Shown in pieces: positions 44,416-53,805 of a DNA stretch of 64,000 nt. The notes below the pieces were generated by a model. The model saw nothing but the letters and a program-made list of their open reading frames with translations. It searched no databases and was not told the DNA's origin. The stretch lies in assembly GCF_001411805.1 (NCBI RefSeq), contig NZ_CP007212.1, positions 1,488,001 through 1,552,000 of the forward strand. The letters are read 5' to 3'. The number at the start of each line of letters is the position of its first letter. The stretch's first letter is position 1. The translations under genes and the position numbers were made by a program. This DNA is from Burkholderia plantarii. GTDB taxonomy: Bacteria > Pseudomonadota > Gammaproteobacteria > Burkholderiales > Burkholderiaceae.

Positions 44416-44721
44416 GGCAGTTTGATGGGAAAAGGCGGCGGGCGATGGTGGTCGCGCCGCCTCGCGCGCTTGCCGGCCGGTAATGCCATGCAGATGCGGG
44501 CCCCGCAGATGCTGGCCGCGCGGTGACGATCGGGTATAATTGCCGGCTCGGATTCTTCGACCGGTTCGCCTCGGTGGGCGGGGCGGTCGACGATTGCTGA
44601 ACGGGTTGGCGGGCTGTCTGCGAGGGGCTTCGACGCGGGATCGGTTGGGGCGCATCGAAGAGGATACTCGTTTTTCCCTCGTCTCTCCGGGGCAGTGCAA
44701 ACGGCACTGCCTGTCTCACGA
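44416..44721. promoter_or_regulatory. Gap before tRNA-Arg, with a -10-like box
   Basis: 306 bp between uppP and tRNA-Arg. TATAAT at 44535-44540 is a consensus -10, but its -35 is weak and it lies about 180 bp before the tRNA. No ORF is supported. Confidence 0.35.
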
Positions 44722-44798
44722 CCGCCCTTAGCTCAGACGGATAGAGCAACGGCCTTCTAAGCCGTAGGTCACACGTTCGAATCGTGTAGGGCGGGCCA
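44722..44798 (+). tRNA. tRNA-Arg (anticodon UCU)
   Basis: A 77-nt cloverleaf with encoded CCA. The acceptor CCGCCCT/AGGGCGG, D arm GCTC...GAGC, anticodon stem ACGGC/GCCGT around CTTCTAA, and T arm ACACG-TTCGAAT-CGTGT all pair. Its 3' end faces the T6SS locus, which begins 54 bp downstream. Confidence 0.96.
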
Positions 44799-44803
44799 GT
44801 CAA

Positions 44804-44828
44804 ATCAGTGCGTTAGCTGATATTTTCA
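44804..44828 (+). terminator. Short hairpin after tRNA-Arg
   Basis: ATCAG (44804-44808) pairs with CTGAT (44817-44821) and is followed by ATTTTC. The stem is short, but its position just after the tRNA and before the convergent tssA stop supports a terminator. Confidence 0.4.
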
Positions 44829-44851
44829 AATCATGCAGCGGCCCTTCGTTG

Positions 44852-45958
44852 CTAACCGCCGCGCCCATTTTCTTCCCACTGCGCAAGAAGCTCGGCTGGG
44901 ATCGCCGTGACGACCTCGGCGTAAGGCTTGCCGACGAACCGCTCCGCGCGTTTGAGCAATACGGGAATCGGGCTGCTGGGTTCGTGGATCTCGAACCACG
45001 TTCGCGCGCTGCGAATCAGCGCGAGCGCGGCCTGCCGGTCCGTCGGTTCGGATCTCGGTTGGGCCGTTATGCGCTCGGTGGCGCTCGTTGTTCCGTCATT
45101 CAACGGTTCTCGCAGCACTGACGCGTCGCTTTCCGATGGTTCGTCAGAAGCCAACGCGGGATCGGAAGATTCTTCCAATGGCTCCGCCGCGTTCACCGAT
45201 GCGGATGCAGTCAACCTGCCGAGGAGTCGCGTGAGCGATGTCAGGTCCGGCAGGGACGCTTCGAGATGCATGGCGCACCATGCATCGATCGCAGCGAGAT
45301 GCGCAATCACCTTGTCGAAACCCGCCATCACCTCGGGCCGCTGCTCGCGCACATCCAGCAACTGCTGCGCAACGGACTCGGGTGCGAGCGCATCAATGGG
45401 GCGAGGGTGCGCAAAGGCACGCTCGACGTCGCGCACCTGCAGTCGCGCCAGCGACGACTTCGAAAGCACGATCTCGCGCACGTCCGCGAGCAACCCTTCC
45501 GGATCGGCGAGCGCCTGTATCGCGTTCATCCGCATTTCACGCGCGACGTCGCGCCCACCCTCGACATCGGGCTGGGGATGGACGTGTTCGGCAAACGCAT
45601 CGAGCCAGGCGGCCAGCAATCCGGTGCCCTCTGCCAGACCCGCGGCACCGGCGAGCCGCGTGCGACATCGCGTATACAACACGGCAACCCGAATATCCTT
45701 CGTGCGCGCCATGAGCCGCCGGCAGTCGCGCTCGAGCTCGCTCCAGTTGACGGGATCGGGGGTACCGACGAACGCACCATACTGCACGTCCTGTCTCGGT
45801 GCCGCACTCGCAAACAACACGACGAAATCGTGGTCGTATTCGAGGTCCGGACCGCAGGGCATGGAATCGCTCACGGGCGCGAGCCAGTCGTGATAAGGCG
45901 TGTCCTGCTCGGCACCTTTACGGGTTGCGGACTGTCGGGGCGACTGCTTTTTGCTCAT
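44852..45958 (-). CDS. tssA: T6SS protein TssA (ImpA N-terminal domain)
   Basis: A 368-aa protein. The ImpA_N domain holds the start (HDWLAPVSDSMPCGPDLEYD) and the block AEGTGLLAAWLDAFAEHVHP; a divergent middle is followed by the short C-terminal segment ERFVGKPYAEVVTAIPAELL. TssA caps or primes the baseplate and sheath assembly. Last gene of the minus-strand T6SS arm, 15 bp after tssG. Confidence 0.92.
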   Translation of the reverse strand: MSKKQSPRQSATRKGAEQDTPYHDWLAPVSDSMPCGPDLEYDHDFVVLFASAAPRQDVQYGAFVGTPDPVNWSELERDCRRLMARTKDIRVAVLYTRCRTRLAGAAGLAEGTGLLAAWLDAFAEHVHPQPDVEGGRDVAREMRMNAIQALADPEGLLADVREIVLSKSSLARLQVRDVERAFAHPRPIDALAPESVAQQLLDVREQRPEVMAGFDKVIAHLAAIDAWCAMHLEASLPDLTSLTRLLGRLTASASVNAAEPLEESSDPALASDEPSESDASVLREPLNDGTTSATERITAQPRSEPTDRQAALALIRSARTWFEIHEPSSPIPVLLKRAERFVGKPYAEVVTAIPAELLAQWEENGRGG

Positions 45959-45973
45959 GGTCGATGGTCGGAT

Positions 45974-47029
45974 TCAGTCGGGCGCATTTTCAAAATGCCG
46001 TACATAACGTTCGGGTTCGAACCGCATGCCGGTAATCGATCGGTCGGACCTCGGGCGCCCCAGCCATCCGGACCATCCCATGCGTTGCGGGCCGCCCATG
46101 ACAGCCGGCGGCGCGCTTTCGGGCTTGATGCGCAGCTCGAGTTCCCACTCCAGTTCATAGCCGACGAACGCTCGCACCCATTCGACGAGACGCGGCAGAT
46201 CCTCGCCCTGCGGTGTGAAGCGCAGATACGCGTCGAGATCGATGGGGCCGATCACGATGCGGAACCGGTGCTGACGGTCCGGTGCCACGCGCCCGAGCAT
46301 CGCGGCCTGCCCCATCGTGGCGGCGGCTCCCGGTCGGCCCATGCGCCCCTGATCGGCCGGATCGATTTCGACCCAATGGAACACGTTCTCCTCAATCGCG
46401 ACCGGCACGCCGAAGTAATGCTCGAGCGTGGCGCGGAGCCCGTCTGCGTTGCGCGACTCGCGCACGAGATGCGCGGACGCCGCCAGTCGGGCATGCGAGG
46501 GCAGCGGGCGCCGCCCGATTTCGGCGGTGTCGTGGCCCGTGAGGCTCGCGATGTAGAACGAAAACCTCTCGTCGTCTTTCCGGTCGAGTCCGGCGGTCGA
46601 CTGTGCCGATGCCCACGCACGATAGAACAGCGTCAGGCATCGGTGATGGAAGATGTCGAAGAAGTCGGCTGTCGTCGTGTCGCGGCGACCCTCTTCGCGC
46701 TCGCGCGCCCATTCGGTGACATGGATCGGCAATGGCCCGTTTGGCCCGAGCATGCCGAGACCGAAGAGCCTGACCTTGAGCCGTCCCGCTGCTTCCTGGA
46801 CGCTGGCGATTTCGCGCGGTGCGAAGGCGAGGCTCGGTTGTTGTCCGAGCCGGAACGGCTCGGCCCGCGGCCGGCGCGCGGTGCCGATCGGGTCGAGCGC
46901 GGGGTTGGCGCCGATGCGTCGCAGCAGCGACAGGAACCCGAAGCGCCACGGTTCGGCCCGCAGGCGTTCGAGCAGATCGGGCGAAAGCGTGTTGTCGCGA
47001 ACGAGCGCCGGTAGCGTGGTACGTTTCAT
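45974..47029 (-). CDS. tssG: T6SS baseplate protein TssG
   Basis: A 351-aa ImpH/VasB-family protein with WRFGFLSLLRRIGA near the N-terminus, FGLGMLGPNGPLPIHVTEW, FFDIFHHRCLTLFYRAWA, and the C-terminal PIDLDAYLRFTP. It forms the baseplate wedge with TssE, TssF and TssK. ATG 47029 overlaps the tssF stop by one base (TGATG). Confidence 0.93.
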   Translation of the reverse strand: MKRTTLPALVRDNTLSPDLLERLRAEPWRFGFLSLLRRIGANPALDPIGTARRPRAEPFRLGQQPSLAFAPREIASVQEAAGRLKVRLFGLGMLGPNGPLPIHVTEWAREREEGRRDTTTADFFDIFHHRCLTLFYRAWASAQSTAGLDRKDDERFSFYIASLTGHDTAEIGRRPLPSHARLAASAHLVRESRNADGLRATLEHYFGVPVAIEENVFHWVEIDPADQGRMGRPGAAATMGQAAMLGRVAPDRQHRFRIVIGPIDLDAYLRFTPQGEDLPRLVEWVRAFVGYELEWELELRIKPESAPPAVMGGPQRMGWSGWLGRPRSDRSITGMRFEPERYVRHFENAPD

Positions 47030-48918
47030 CACAGCACGCCGCGTGTCCCGGTGCGCACGGGCCAGCGGGCGATACGGCCGCGCTGCATCGAATGCAATTC
47101 GGTCTGCGTGAAGCTGTTGATCGAGACGTGCCGTGCCAGCCAGTGCTCGAGAATCGTCCCGAATAGGTAAGGATTCACGCCGGAGAAACCGGTCTCGTCG
47201 ACCGTTACCGCGCACTCGATGCCACGCCCGAACGTCATCGGGCCGGTGCCCGGCAGCTTGCGTGTTACCGGACGCGTCTTGACGCCGACGAGGCTTTCGA
47301 CTTGCCGCAGCGGCTCGTTGTTGTCGTTCGAAAGATACAGGCGCAGCAGGTCGCGTAGCCCCTGGCCACCGTCACGGTGATCGAGACCTTCGAGCGGCAG
47401 GTAGTTGAAGTTGAGCTGGCGAATCAGCCGCCACGCCGTCTCTCGCTCCGCATACGGCGCTTTCGGTGGACTCGGCGGACGAATGAGACCGATGCTCTCG
47501 ACCGGCGCGGACTCCTCGGTTGTCAGATCGCGCACGCCGTCGCGCGGCACGAGCGTGGCGAGATCCCGGTTCGTCAGCAGCGCCACGACTGACAGAAAAC
47601 GGATGTCCTCGCCATAAGGGGCCTCGTTCTGGTCAATCAGCGAGAGAAACACCTCGGTGCCGACATAGGGAGTTCGCGTGCCGTAACGGCGCGCCGAATC
47701 GGACACGAGCCGCCGTTCGCGTCGTGTCGAGAAATACCGCCCGTGATTGCCTTCGTCGTTGTTCAGCGTCTGATAAAGCGGGCGAAATTCCAGTTCGTCC
47801 GAGGTCGCCGCGACCTGTCCATGCACGGTCTCCACCGCGAACACTTCGTAGTCGAGCGGTGCAAGCCGCGCGGGCACCAGATGAGACTCGGTCTCGCGGG
47901 GGGAAATCTCGATGCGGTCGGTATGTCGTTTGAAGAGGTTGATGACGGGCGTGCAGAACAGCGCGAAGCGCGACGCGTCGACGAGGTTCGCGAGCGAGCC
48001 CGGCGCCCGGTCGAGCAGCACGACGATTTCGACCTCGCGACCATTCACGCGAGACAGCCCTTCCGCGAGACCGTTGAGTGCGAAGAACCAGAACCGTGCC
48101 GGGCATGCGAAGTATTCGTGCAGCAGGTTGTGCCCGTGAAACTTCGTCCAGGTGAGCGGCAGCAGGTTCTGATCGATGCGCAGTCCCTCGTGTTCGACCG
48201 CGTCTCGAGTCACGGCGGCGGGAGGGCGCCCCGGTACGCCGAATTCACCCGGCGCGGCAATGATCGACGCGACGCCGGCAACGTGCAGCAGCTCGAACAG
48301 GTGCGAAGCGACCTGTTCGTCACCGGCCAGGTACACGGGCAGCCGGTCGAGCCCCTTCAGATCGGTGATGCGCACGTCGCCCGTCGTCGCCAGCCGCAGC
48401 CGCAATGCGCCGCGCACCGGTCGGTCCGGTGAGACGTAGCGGTCGAGCGCCGGAATGTCGGGCGGAATGCCCGTCAGGCGCGCATCGGTGATCGTGAGCG
48501 GCCAGAGCGTGACGTCCTGCCCGCTCGTAAACTGGCAAGCGGTTTTTTCTCCGTCCGGAACCTGTGCCTTGAACGAGGTGCCGCGCGCGATACGGTAGCC
48601 TGCGGCCAGATTGCCTTCAGCCTGACCCGGATACAGGCGCACGACCGCGATCGATGGCGTGGGGGCGACGTAATTCGGATAGATCACTTCCAGCAGCCGT
48701 TCCGTGAAGCGGGGAAACTCCGCGTCGAGCTTGATCTGCATGCGCGCGGCCATGAAGCAGAACGACTCGATCAGGCGCTCGACGTAAGGGTCGGCCACTT
48801 CGCCGGCCTGCATGCCGAGCCGGCGTGCGATTTTCGGATGCGCCTGCGCGAACTCGGTGGCGAGCTCGCGCATGTAGATGAGTTCCTGGTTGTAATAGTC
48901 GAGCAGTCGCGGGTCCAT
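47029..48918 (-). CDS. tssF: T6SS baseplate protein TssF
   Basis: A 629-aa ImpG/VasA-family protein. It begins MDPRLLDYYNQELIYMRELA, with FAQAHPKIARRLGM, VERLIESFCFMAARMQIKLD and ERLLEVIYPNYVAPTPSIAV, all diagnostic. It is a wedge component with TssG. It lies 32 bp after tssE and is translationally coupled to tssG. Confidence 0.95.
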   Translation of the reverse strand: MDPRLLDYYNQELIYMRELATEFAQAHPKIARRLGMQAGEVADPYVERLIESFCFMAARMQIKLDAEFPRFTERLLEVIYPNYVAPTPSIAVVRLYPGQAEGNLAAGYRIARGTSFKAQVPDGEKTACQFTSGQDVTLWPLTITDARLTGIPPDIPALDRYVSPDRPVRGALRLRLATTGDVRITDLKGLDRLPVYLAGDEQVASHLFELLHVAGVASIIAAPGEFGVPGRPPAAVTRDAVEHEGLRIDQNLLPLTWTKFHGHNLLHEYFACPARFWFFALNGLAEGLSRVNGREVEIVVLLDRAPGSLANLVDASRFALFCTPVINLFKRHTDRIEISPRETESHLVPARLAPLDYEVFAVETVHGQVAATSDELEFRPLYQTLNNDEGNHGRYFSTRRERRLVSDSARRYGTRTPYVGTEVFLSLIDQNEAPYGEDIRFLSVVALLTNRDLATLVPRDGVRDLTTEESAPVESIGLIRPPSPPKAPYAERETAWRLIRQLNFNYLPLEGLDHRDGGQGLRDLLRLYLSNDNNEPLRQVESLVGVKTRPVTRKLPGTGPMTFGRGIECAVTVDETGFSGVNPYLFGTILEHWLARHVSINSFTQTELHSMQRGRIARWPVRTGTRGVL

Positions 48919-48950
48919 CGGAAAGGCCTCGTTTTGTCGTGCTGCCGTGC

Positions 48951-49508
48951 CTACCCGGCGCGCATGCCGGTGATCTGGATCTCGCTCGTCTCCAGATCGA
49001 GCGAGCTCTGCACCATGAATGCGAGCGGATACGGGTCCATGTGGACCAGACCGCGTACTTCGAACGCGAGCACATTGTGCTGGCCACTGGCGTCCTCACT
49101 CAGACGCGGCGAGACCGCCAGCGAATCGGGGATCAGCCGCGGCTCGAAATCGATGATGGCCTGCCGGATCATCCGCTCGATGTCGTTCCACTGGCGCGAT
49201 GCGAGAAAGGTGCCGGCGAGCGGCGGTACGCCGAAATTGACGGTTGACGCGGCCGCCCGCGGGTGGCGGTCGCGCTCGATCCGGTCTTCAATGCTGGTCG
49301 TGTTGAGTAGATAGGCGAGATCGCGCTGGACGATGTCGCGCATCTGTTTGCGCGTGACGGCATATTCTTCGGGGGCTTCGACGAGTCGATGCGGCGCGTC
49401 GTCCCGCAGCCGGTCGAGCAGGGTCGGCATCAGGTGGGCGTTTGCGCGCCGCGGTGGGCGGGCGACGAGCGAGCCGCTCCGCGTGGGATGCCGTTTGGGC
49501 TCAGTCAT
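48951..49508 (-). CDS. tssE: T6SS baseplate protein TssE (gp25-like)
   Basis: A 185-aa protein with the GPW/gp25 domain in the C-terminal two thirds: YAVTRKQMRDIVQRDLAYLLN, NFGVPPLAGTF, and IRQAIIDFEPRLIPDSLAV. It links the baseplate to the sheath. The start is at 49508; its ATG overlaps the stop of the preceding small gene by 8 nt. Confidence 0.93.
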   Translation of the reverse strand: MTEPKRHPTRSGSLVARPPRRANAHLMPTLLDRLRDDAPHRLVEAPEEYAVTRKQMRDIVQRDLAYLLNTTSIEDRIERDRHPRAAASTVNFGVPPLAGTFLASRQWNDIERMIRQAIIDFEPRLIPDSLAVSPRLSEDASGQHNVLAFEVRGLVHMDPYPLAFMVQSSLDLETSEIQITGMRAG

Positions 49509-49893
49509 CGGCCGGCTCTCCAGGGGTGGCGCCGCCCGTGATACGCGAGCCGAACTGCGCGTGGTCCAGTTCGAATGGACCGAAATCTCCCTGATCCGTT
49601 GTCCGGGTTTTTCGTCCAGGTGCGATGACGGCGGTCCGTCCAGATTCCTGCCAAGCCGTTTCGCGCCCGAGACGCAGTACGTCGGTCGCGGCTTCCGAGC
49701 CGGGTAGCAGGCAGGCATGAAGCCGCGCACGGTACTGCCGTCCCTCAGCGCCAGCAGACACGGTATCCAAAAAGGCCCACCGATGGACCGGCTGCACGCG
49801 AATGCTCGATTCGATCCGCTCGATCTGCACGATAGTCGGCAGGTCTCCCAAGCGGTGGCCAGAGAGCGTTTCAACCGCGAATGACAGGTTCAT
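49501..49893 (-). CDS. T6SS-locus small protein of unknown function
   Basis: A 130-aa protein (MNLSFAVETLSGHRLGDLPT... VHRWAFLDTVSAGAEGRQYR) that I cannot assign to a family. It overlaps both neighbours: tagK by 4 nt and tssE by 8 nt. That is strong evidence that it is translated as part of the arm. No signal peptide or membrane span. It may be a locus-specific accessory factor. Confidence 0.6.
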   Translation of the reverse strand: MNLSFAVETLSGHRLGDLPTIVQIERIESSIRVQPVHRWAFLDTVSAGAEGRQYRARLHACLLPGSEAATDVLRLGRETAWQESGRTAVIAPGRKTRTTDQGDFGPFELDHAQFGSRITGGATPGEPADD

Positions 49894-50567
49894 GCGTCGT
49901 CCTTGCATACCGGTGCATCCAGCGGGCTATCGACCGACAGCGCGTGATGCTCGCGCCGGGTCAGCGCGGGCGGCAGCGATGGCGCACGGCGGAGTTCCGC
50001 CGAGTGGAATTCGGGGGGAGCAAAGAGGCGCAGGACTTCCGGCGTGGGTCCGGTCTCCAGCTCGGGAGCAGATTCCGTGTCCAGCCGTCCGAATGCGTCC
50101 TCGAGTTTGCGCTCGCCTGACAGCAACACCTCGATGGATTCCGGGCCAGTCGGGTTTGCCGGTGGCGGCCGCAGGTCGTGCGAACCGGAATCGGGCGCGA
50201 CTGAGCCAACAGGTGTCGCGGGCGGGTCCGGCGGTTCGCTCAATGAGCCGGAAAGGGCGGTGTGTGGGTCCGTCAGCGCGCGCCAGTATTGCGCGTGAAG
50301 CGTTTCGACGAGGTCGTCAGTGTGCTCGGGAAACGGGGTCTCCCGCGACCCCGTGCCGAGCTTCCCCCGGACGTGATTCCCGTTCATACCGTGATTGCCG
50401 ATCAGATCGAGGATCGATTGATTTCCGCCCGCGAGATCCGATGGTTCGAACAGCAGAGAGTCCGCGCCGTCCTCTTGCTTCCCGGGATCGCACGACTCGT
50501 TATGCAACTCGGGCTCGGTAATCGAGGTATCGGGTTGGCGGTGCCGTTGCAAGCGGAATAAGCGCAT
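49890..50567 (-). CDS. tagK: T6SS-associated protein TagK
   Basis: A 225-aa protein with a low-complexity, Pro/Ser-rich middle. The C-terminal TagK signature has LEDAFGRLDTES, then EVLRLFAPPEFHSAEL, PPALTRREHHALSVDSP. TagK is found in Burkholderiaceae T6SS loci; its role is unknown. First gene of the minus-strand arm, facing clpV across a 506-bp control region. Confidence 0.8.
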   Translation of the reverse strand: MRLFRLQRHRQPDTSITEPELHNESCDPGKQEDGADSLLFEPSDLAGGNQSILDLIGNHGMNGNHVRGKLGTGSRETPFPEHTDDLVETLHAQYWRALTDPHTALSGSLSEPPDPPATPVGSVAPDSGSHDLRPPPANPTGPESIEVLLSGERKLEDAFGRLDTESAPELETGPTPEVLRLFAPPEFHSAELRRAPSLPPALTRREHHALSVDSPLDAPVCKDDA

Positions 50568-51073
50568 GAAAGAGCCTGTGATGACGGAATGCGCATTTTA
50601 CCCGTGGGGTGGGTAATTCGTTCATTCGAAATGAGGTTTCTCGATTTTAAAATATTATCAAGATTTGATCTTGAATTAATGGATTAATTGAGTGAGGTGG
50701 AGTGTGCTTGGTTTATATGGAGATAAGAAATGTCAATGAGGGATTGTTGAGGGTATGTTCGTATTTTTGGCGGATTCCCTCGATTGCATCAATGGCGTGG
50801 TGATTGCGGCGCTCGTGTAGCTTCCCCGTTTTCATGACCCAGATGGTGTAGTTGAATATCTTTGGCGGTGTAAGGTCGCAAGGTGCGATTCGATGTCGGT
50901 TCTCCAACTTGCGTGAGTGACGACAGTAAAAGCTAATTGGAATAATGCGCGGACTGAGAGGCATTCACTTTATTGGTGTGTGAAGTGCGGCAATAGGCCG
51001 ATGCCGCCCGAATAGAATTCCTGATTGCTCCGGCCAGGGCCAGGAACATCGAATCAACAACAAGAAGGTTCGC
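50568..51073. promoter_or_regulatory. Divergent T6SS control region, AT-rich
   Basis: 506 bp between tagK and clpV. About 50620-50770 is markedly AT-rich against the GC-rich surroundings and contains a perfect dyad TCAAGAT-TTG-ATCTTGA (50658-50674). This is the expected place for both T6SS promoters and possible H-NS or activator binding. An 83-codon minus-strand frame (50713-50964) is open but lacks a family or ribosome-binding site, and I do not call it. Confidence 0.5.
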
Positions 51074-53767
51074 ATGACAATTTCACGCCAGGCGCTGTTC
51101 GGCAAGCTCGGGGCTCAGCTCTACCGCAGCGTCGAATCAGCAACACGGTTCTGTAAGCTGCGCGGCAATCCGTATGTGGAGCTCGTCCACTGGTTGCATC
51201 AGCTCCTGCAGCAACCCGATAGCGACCTGCATCGCATCGTGCGGCACGCCGGCATTGACCGCGACGCACTGGATCGTGATTTCGCAAGCGCGTTGGCCGC
51301 GCTGCCCGCCGGCGCCAGTTCGATCAGTGATTTCTCGTGGCATATCGAGGCGGCAATCGAGCGTGCGTGGGTGCTCGCGACGCTGAGTCATGGCGATCGC
51401 CGCGTGCGCGGCGCATGGCTCGTCGCTGCGCTCGTCTCCACGCCCGAGTTGCGGCGCGTTCTGCTCTCCATTTCTCCCGCGTTTGGCAAGCTCCCCGTCG
51501 ACGGGCTCGGCGACGCGTTGCCGGCCTGGATTGACGGCTCGCCCGAAGCCACCGATGCACCTTACGACCACAGCGATTTTTCGGCGGCAGTGCCGGGCGA
51601 GGCGTCCGGCGCCATTCCAGTGGCATCGAAGGCGGCTTCTCTCGACCGGTACTGCACCGACCTGACGGCGCGCGCTCGTGCGGGCGAGATCGATCCGGTC
51701 ATCGGCCGTGAACTCGAGATTCGCACGATGATCGATGTGCTGCTGCGCCGCCGGCAGAATAACCCGCTGGTAACAGGAGAGGCCGGCGTCGGCAAAACGG
51801 CCGTCGTGGAAGGGCTGGCGCGCGCGATTGCAGCGGGCAACGTGCCGCCGAAGCTCGCCGACGTGCGGTTGCTGTCGCTCGACGTCGGCGCATTGCTCGC
51901 CGGCGCCAGCATGAAAGGGGAATTCGAGGCGCGTCTGAAAGCGCTGCTCGAAGCCGCTGCAAAATCGCCGGCGCCGGTGATCCTCTTCATTGACGAAATC
52001 CACACGCTGATTGGCGCCGGCGGACAGGCAGGCACGGGCGATGCCGCCAATCTGCTGAAACCGGCGCTGGCGCGCGGCACGGTTCGCACGATCGGTGCGA
52101 CGACCTGGGCCGAGTACAAGCGCCACGTCGAAAAGGATCCGGCGCTCACGCGGCGCTTCCAGGTACTGCAGATCTCGGAGCCGTCCGAAGCGGCCGCCGT
52201 CGACATGGTGCGCGGGCTCGTACAGACGTTCTCCCGGCACCACGGCGTCGTGGTGCTGGACGAAGCGATTCGTGCGGCGGTCACGCTCTCGCACCGTTAC
52301 ATCCCGTCGCGCCAACTGCCGGACAAGGCCATCAGCCTGCTGGACACCGCCTGTGCCCGCGTGGCGCTGTCGCAGCATACCGTGCCGCGCGAACTGGACG
52401 ACATACGTCAGCGTTTGGCGGCCGCGCGTGCCGAGGAGGCCTTGCTCGTGCAGGAAGCCCGTATCGGCCTGGATATCGACAGCGCGTTGACGGGCGTGCG
52501 GGCGCGCATCGATACCTTGGTGACCGAAGAGGCGGCTGTCGACCATCGCTGGCGTGCTCAGGCGGCCGCCGCACAGGCGTTGCTGGCCGCGCGCGAAGCC
52601 ATTGGACCCGACAACGGCGACACCCCACGCGACGAGGCGGCGGCGCTTTCGATGCTGCGCGAACGCGAACGCGCGCTCGCCGCGCTGCAAGGCGATGCGC
52701 CGCTCGTATTCGCTGAGGTCGATGAGGCGATCGTCGCGGAAATCGTCTCCGATTGGACCGGCATTCCCGTCGGCCGCATGCTGACCGACGAGGTCGCCGC
52801 CGTGCGCAGATTGCCCGACACGCTCGCGGCTCGCGTGATTGGCCAGACCGACGCGCTGCGTCGGATTGGCGAACGTGTGCAGACCGCGCGAGCGGGCCTC
52901 ACCGACCCGAAGAAACCGCTTGGCGTATTCCTGCTCGCCGGTCCCTCGGGCGTCGGAAAGACGGAAACCGCGCTGGCGCTGGCCGAAGCGCTGTACGGCG
53001 GTGAACAGAACCTGATCACGATCAACATGAGTGAGTATCAGGAGGCGCACACCGTCTCGGGCCTGAAAGGGGCGCCGCCGGGCTATGTCGGCTACGGCGA
53101 GGGCGGGGTGCTGACCGAGGCGGTGCGCCGCCGTCCATATTCGGTCGTGTTGCTCGACGAAATCGAGAAGGCCCACCGCGACGTGCATGAGATGTTCTTC
53201 CAGGTCTTCGACAAGGGCTACATGGAGGACGGCGACGGCCGCTATATCGATTTCCGCCATACGACGATCCTGCTCACGAGCAACGTCGGCGCCGAGCTGA
53301 ACACGAATCTTTGCGTCGATCCATCGCTCGCGCCGAATCAGGATGGTCTGCGGGAAGCCCTGACGCCCGAGCTGCTCAAGGTCTTCCCGGCGGCATTTCT
53401 CGGGCGTGTGACAGTCGTGCCGTATCGGCCACTTGCCGACAGTGCGCTCGCCAGCATCGTCCGCCTGCATCTGGGGCGCGTCGTCAAGCGCATGGCCGAC
53501 AGCCACGACATCGCGTTGACGTACGACGACGCGGTCGTCGATTACATCGTCGGCCGCTGTCTCGTGCAGGAGGCCGGCGCACGCGTGTTGATCGGATTCA
53601 TCGAGCAGCACGTGCTGCCTCGCCTGTCAGCGCTGTGGCTCGATGCCTTTGCATCGAAACAGACGCTGGCGCGCATGGCGATCGGCGTGGTCGACCCGTC
53701 CGACCCACCGGCACAGGCCCTCGCGTTCGAGGCGACCGTCATTCATTCAGACGAGCCGGTTCGCTGA
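51074..53767 (+). CDS. tssH: T6SS ATPase TssH (ClpV)
   Basis: An 897-aa Hsp100/ClpB-type AAA+ protein. An N-terminal repeat domain (residues 1-160) is followed by the first AAA+ module with Walker A GEAGVGKT (235-242), a middle coiled-coil domain, and the second module with Walker A GPSGVGKT (about 622-629) and VVLLDEIEKAH. It disassembles the contracted TssB/TssC sheath for recycling. First gene of the plus arm. Confidence 0.96.
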   Translation: MTISRQALFGKLGAQLYRSVESATRFCKLRGNPYVELVHWLHQLLQQPDSDLHRIVRHAGIDRDALDRDFASALAALPAGASSISDFSWHIEAAIERAWVLATLSHGDRRVRGAWLVAALVSTPELRRVLLSISPAFGKLPVDGLGDALPAWIDGSPEATDAPYDHSDFSAAVPGEASGAIPVASKAASLDRYCTDLTARARAGEIDPVIGRELEIRTMIDVLLRRRQNNPLVTGEAGVGKTAVVEGLARAIAAGNVPPKLADVRLLSLDVGALLAGASMKGEFEARLKALLEAAAKSPAPVILFIDEIHTLIGAGGQAGTGDAANLLKPALARGTVRTIGATTWAEYKRHVEKDPALTRRFQVLQISEPSEAAAVDMVRGLVQTFSRHHGVVVLDEAIRAAVTLSHRYIPSRQLPDKAISLLDTACARVALSQHTVPRELDDIRQRLAAARAEEALLVQEARIGLDIDSALTGVRARIDTLVTEEAAVDHRWRAQAAAAQALLAAREAIGPDNGDTPRDEAAALSMLRERERALAALQGDAPLVFAEVDEAIVAEIVSDWTGIPVGRMLTDEVAAVRRLPDTLAARVIGQTDALRRIGERVQTARAGLTDPKKPLGVFLLAGPSGVGKTETALALAEALYGGEQNLITINMSEYQEAHTVSGLKGAPPGYVGYGEGGVLTEAVRRRPYSVVLLDEIEKAHRDVHEMFFQVFDKGYMEDGDGRYIDFRHTTILLTSNVGAELNTNLCVDPSLAPNQDGLREALTPELLKVFPAAFLGRVTVVPYRPLADSALASIVRLHLGRVVKRMADSHDIALTYDDAVVDYIVGRCLVQEAGARVLIGFIEQHVLPRLSALWLDAFASKQTLARMAIGVVDPSDPPAQALAFEATVIHSDEPVR

Positions 53768-53805
53768 GCTCGCCGTCCTACCACCACCGCTCAGGAGCTT
53801 CATTC

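Noticed and set aside
50713..50964. 83-codon frame in the T6SS control region
   Set aside because: No ribosome-binding site or family, and it covers the AT-rich promoter patch.
51137..53611. 824-codon minus-strand frame
   Set aside because: Antisense to clpV along its whole length; no recognisable family.
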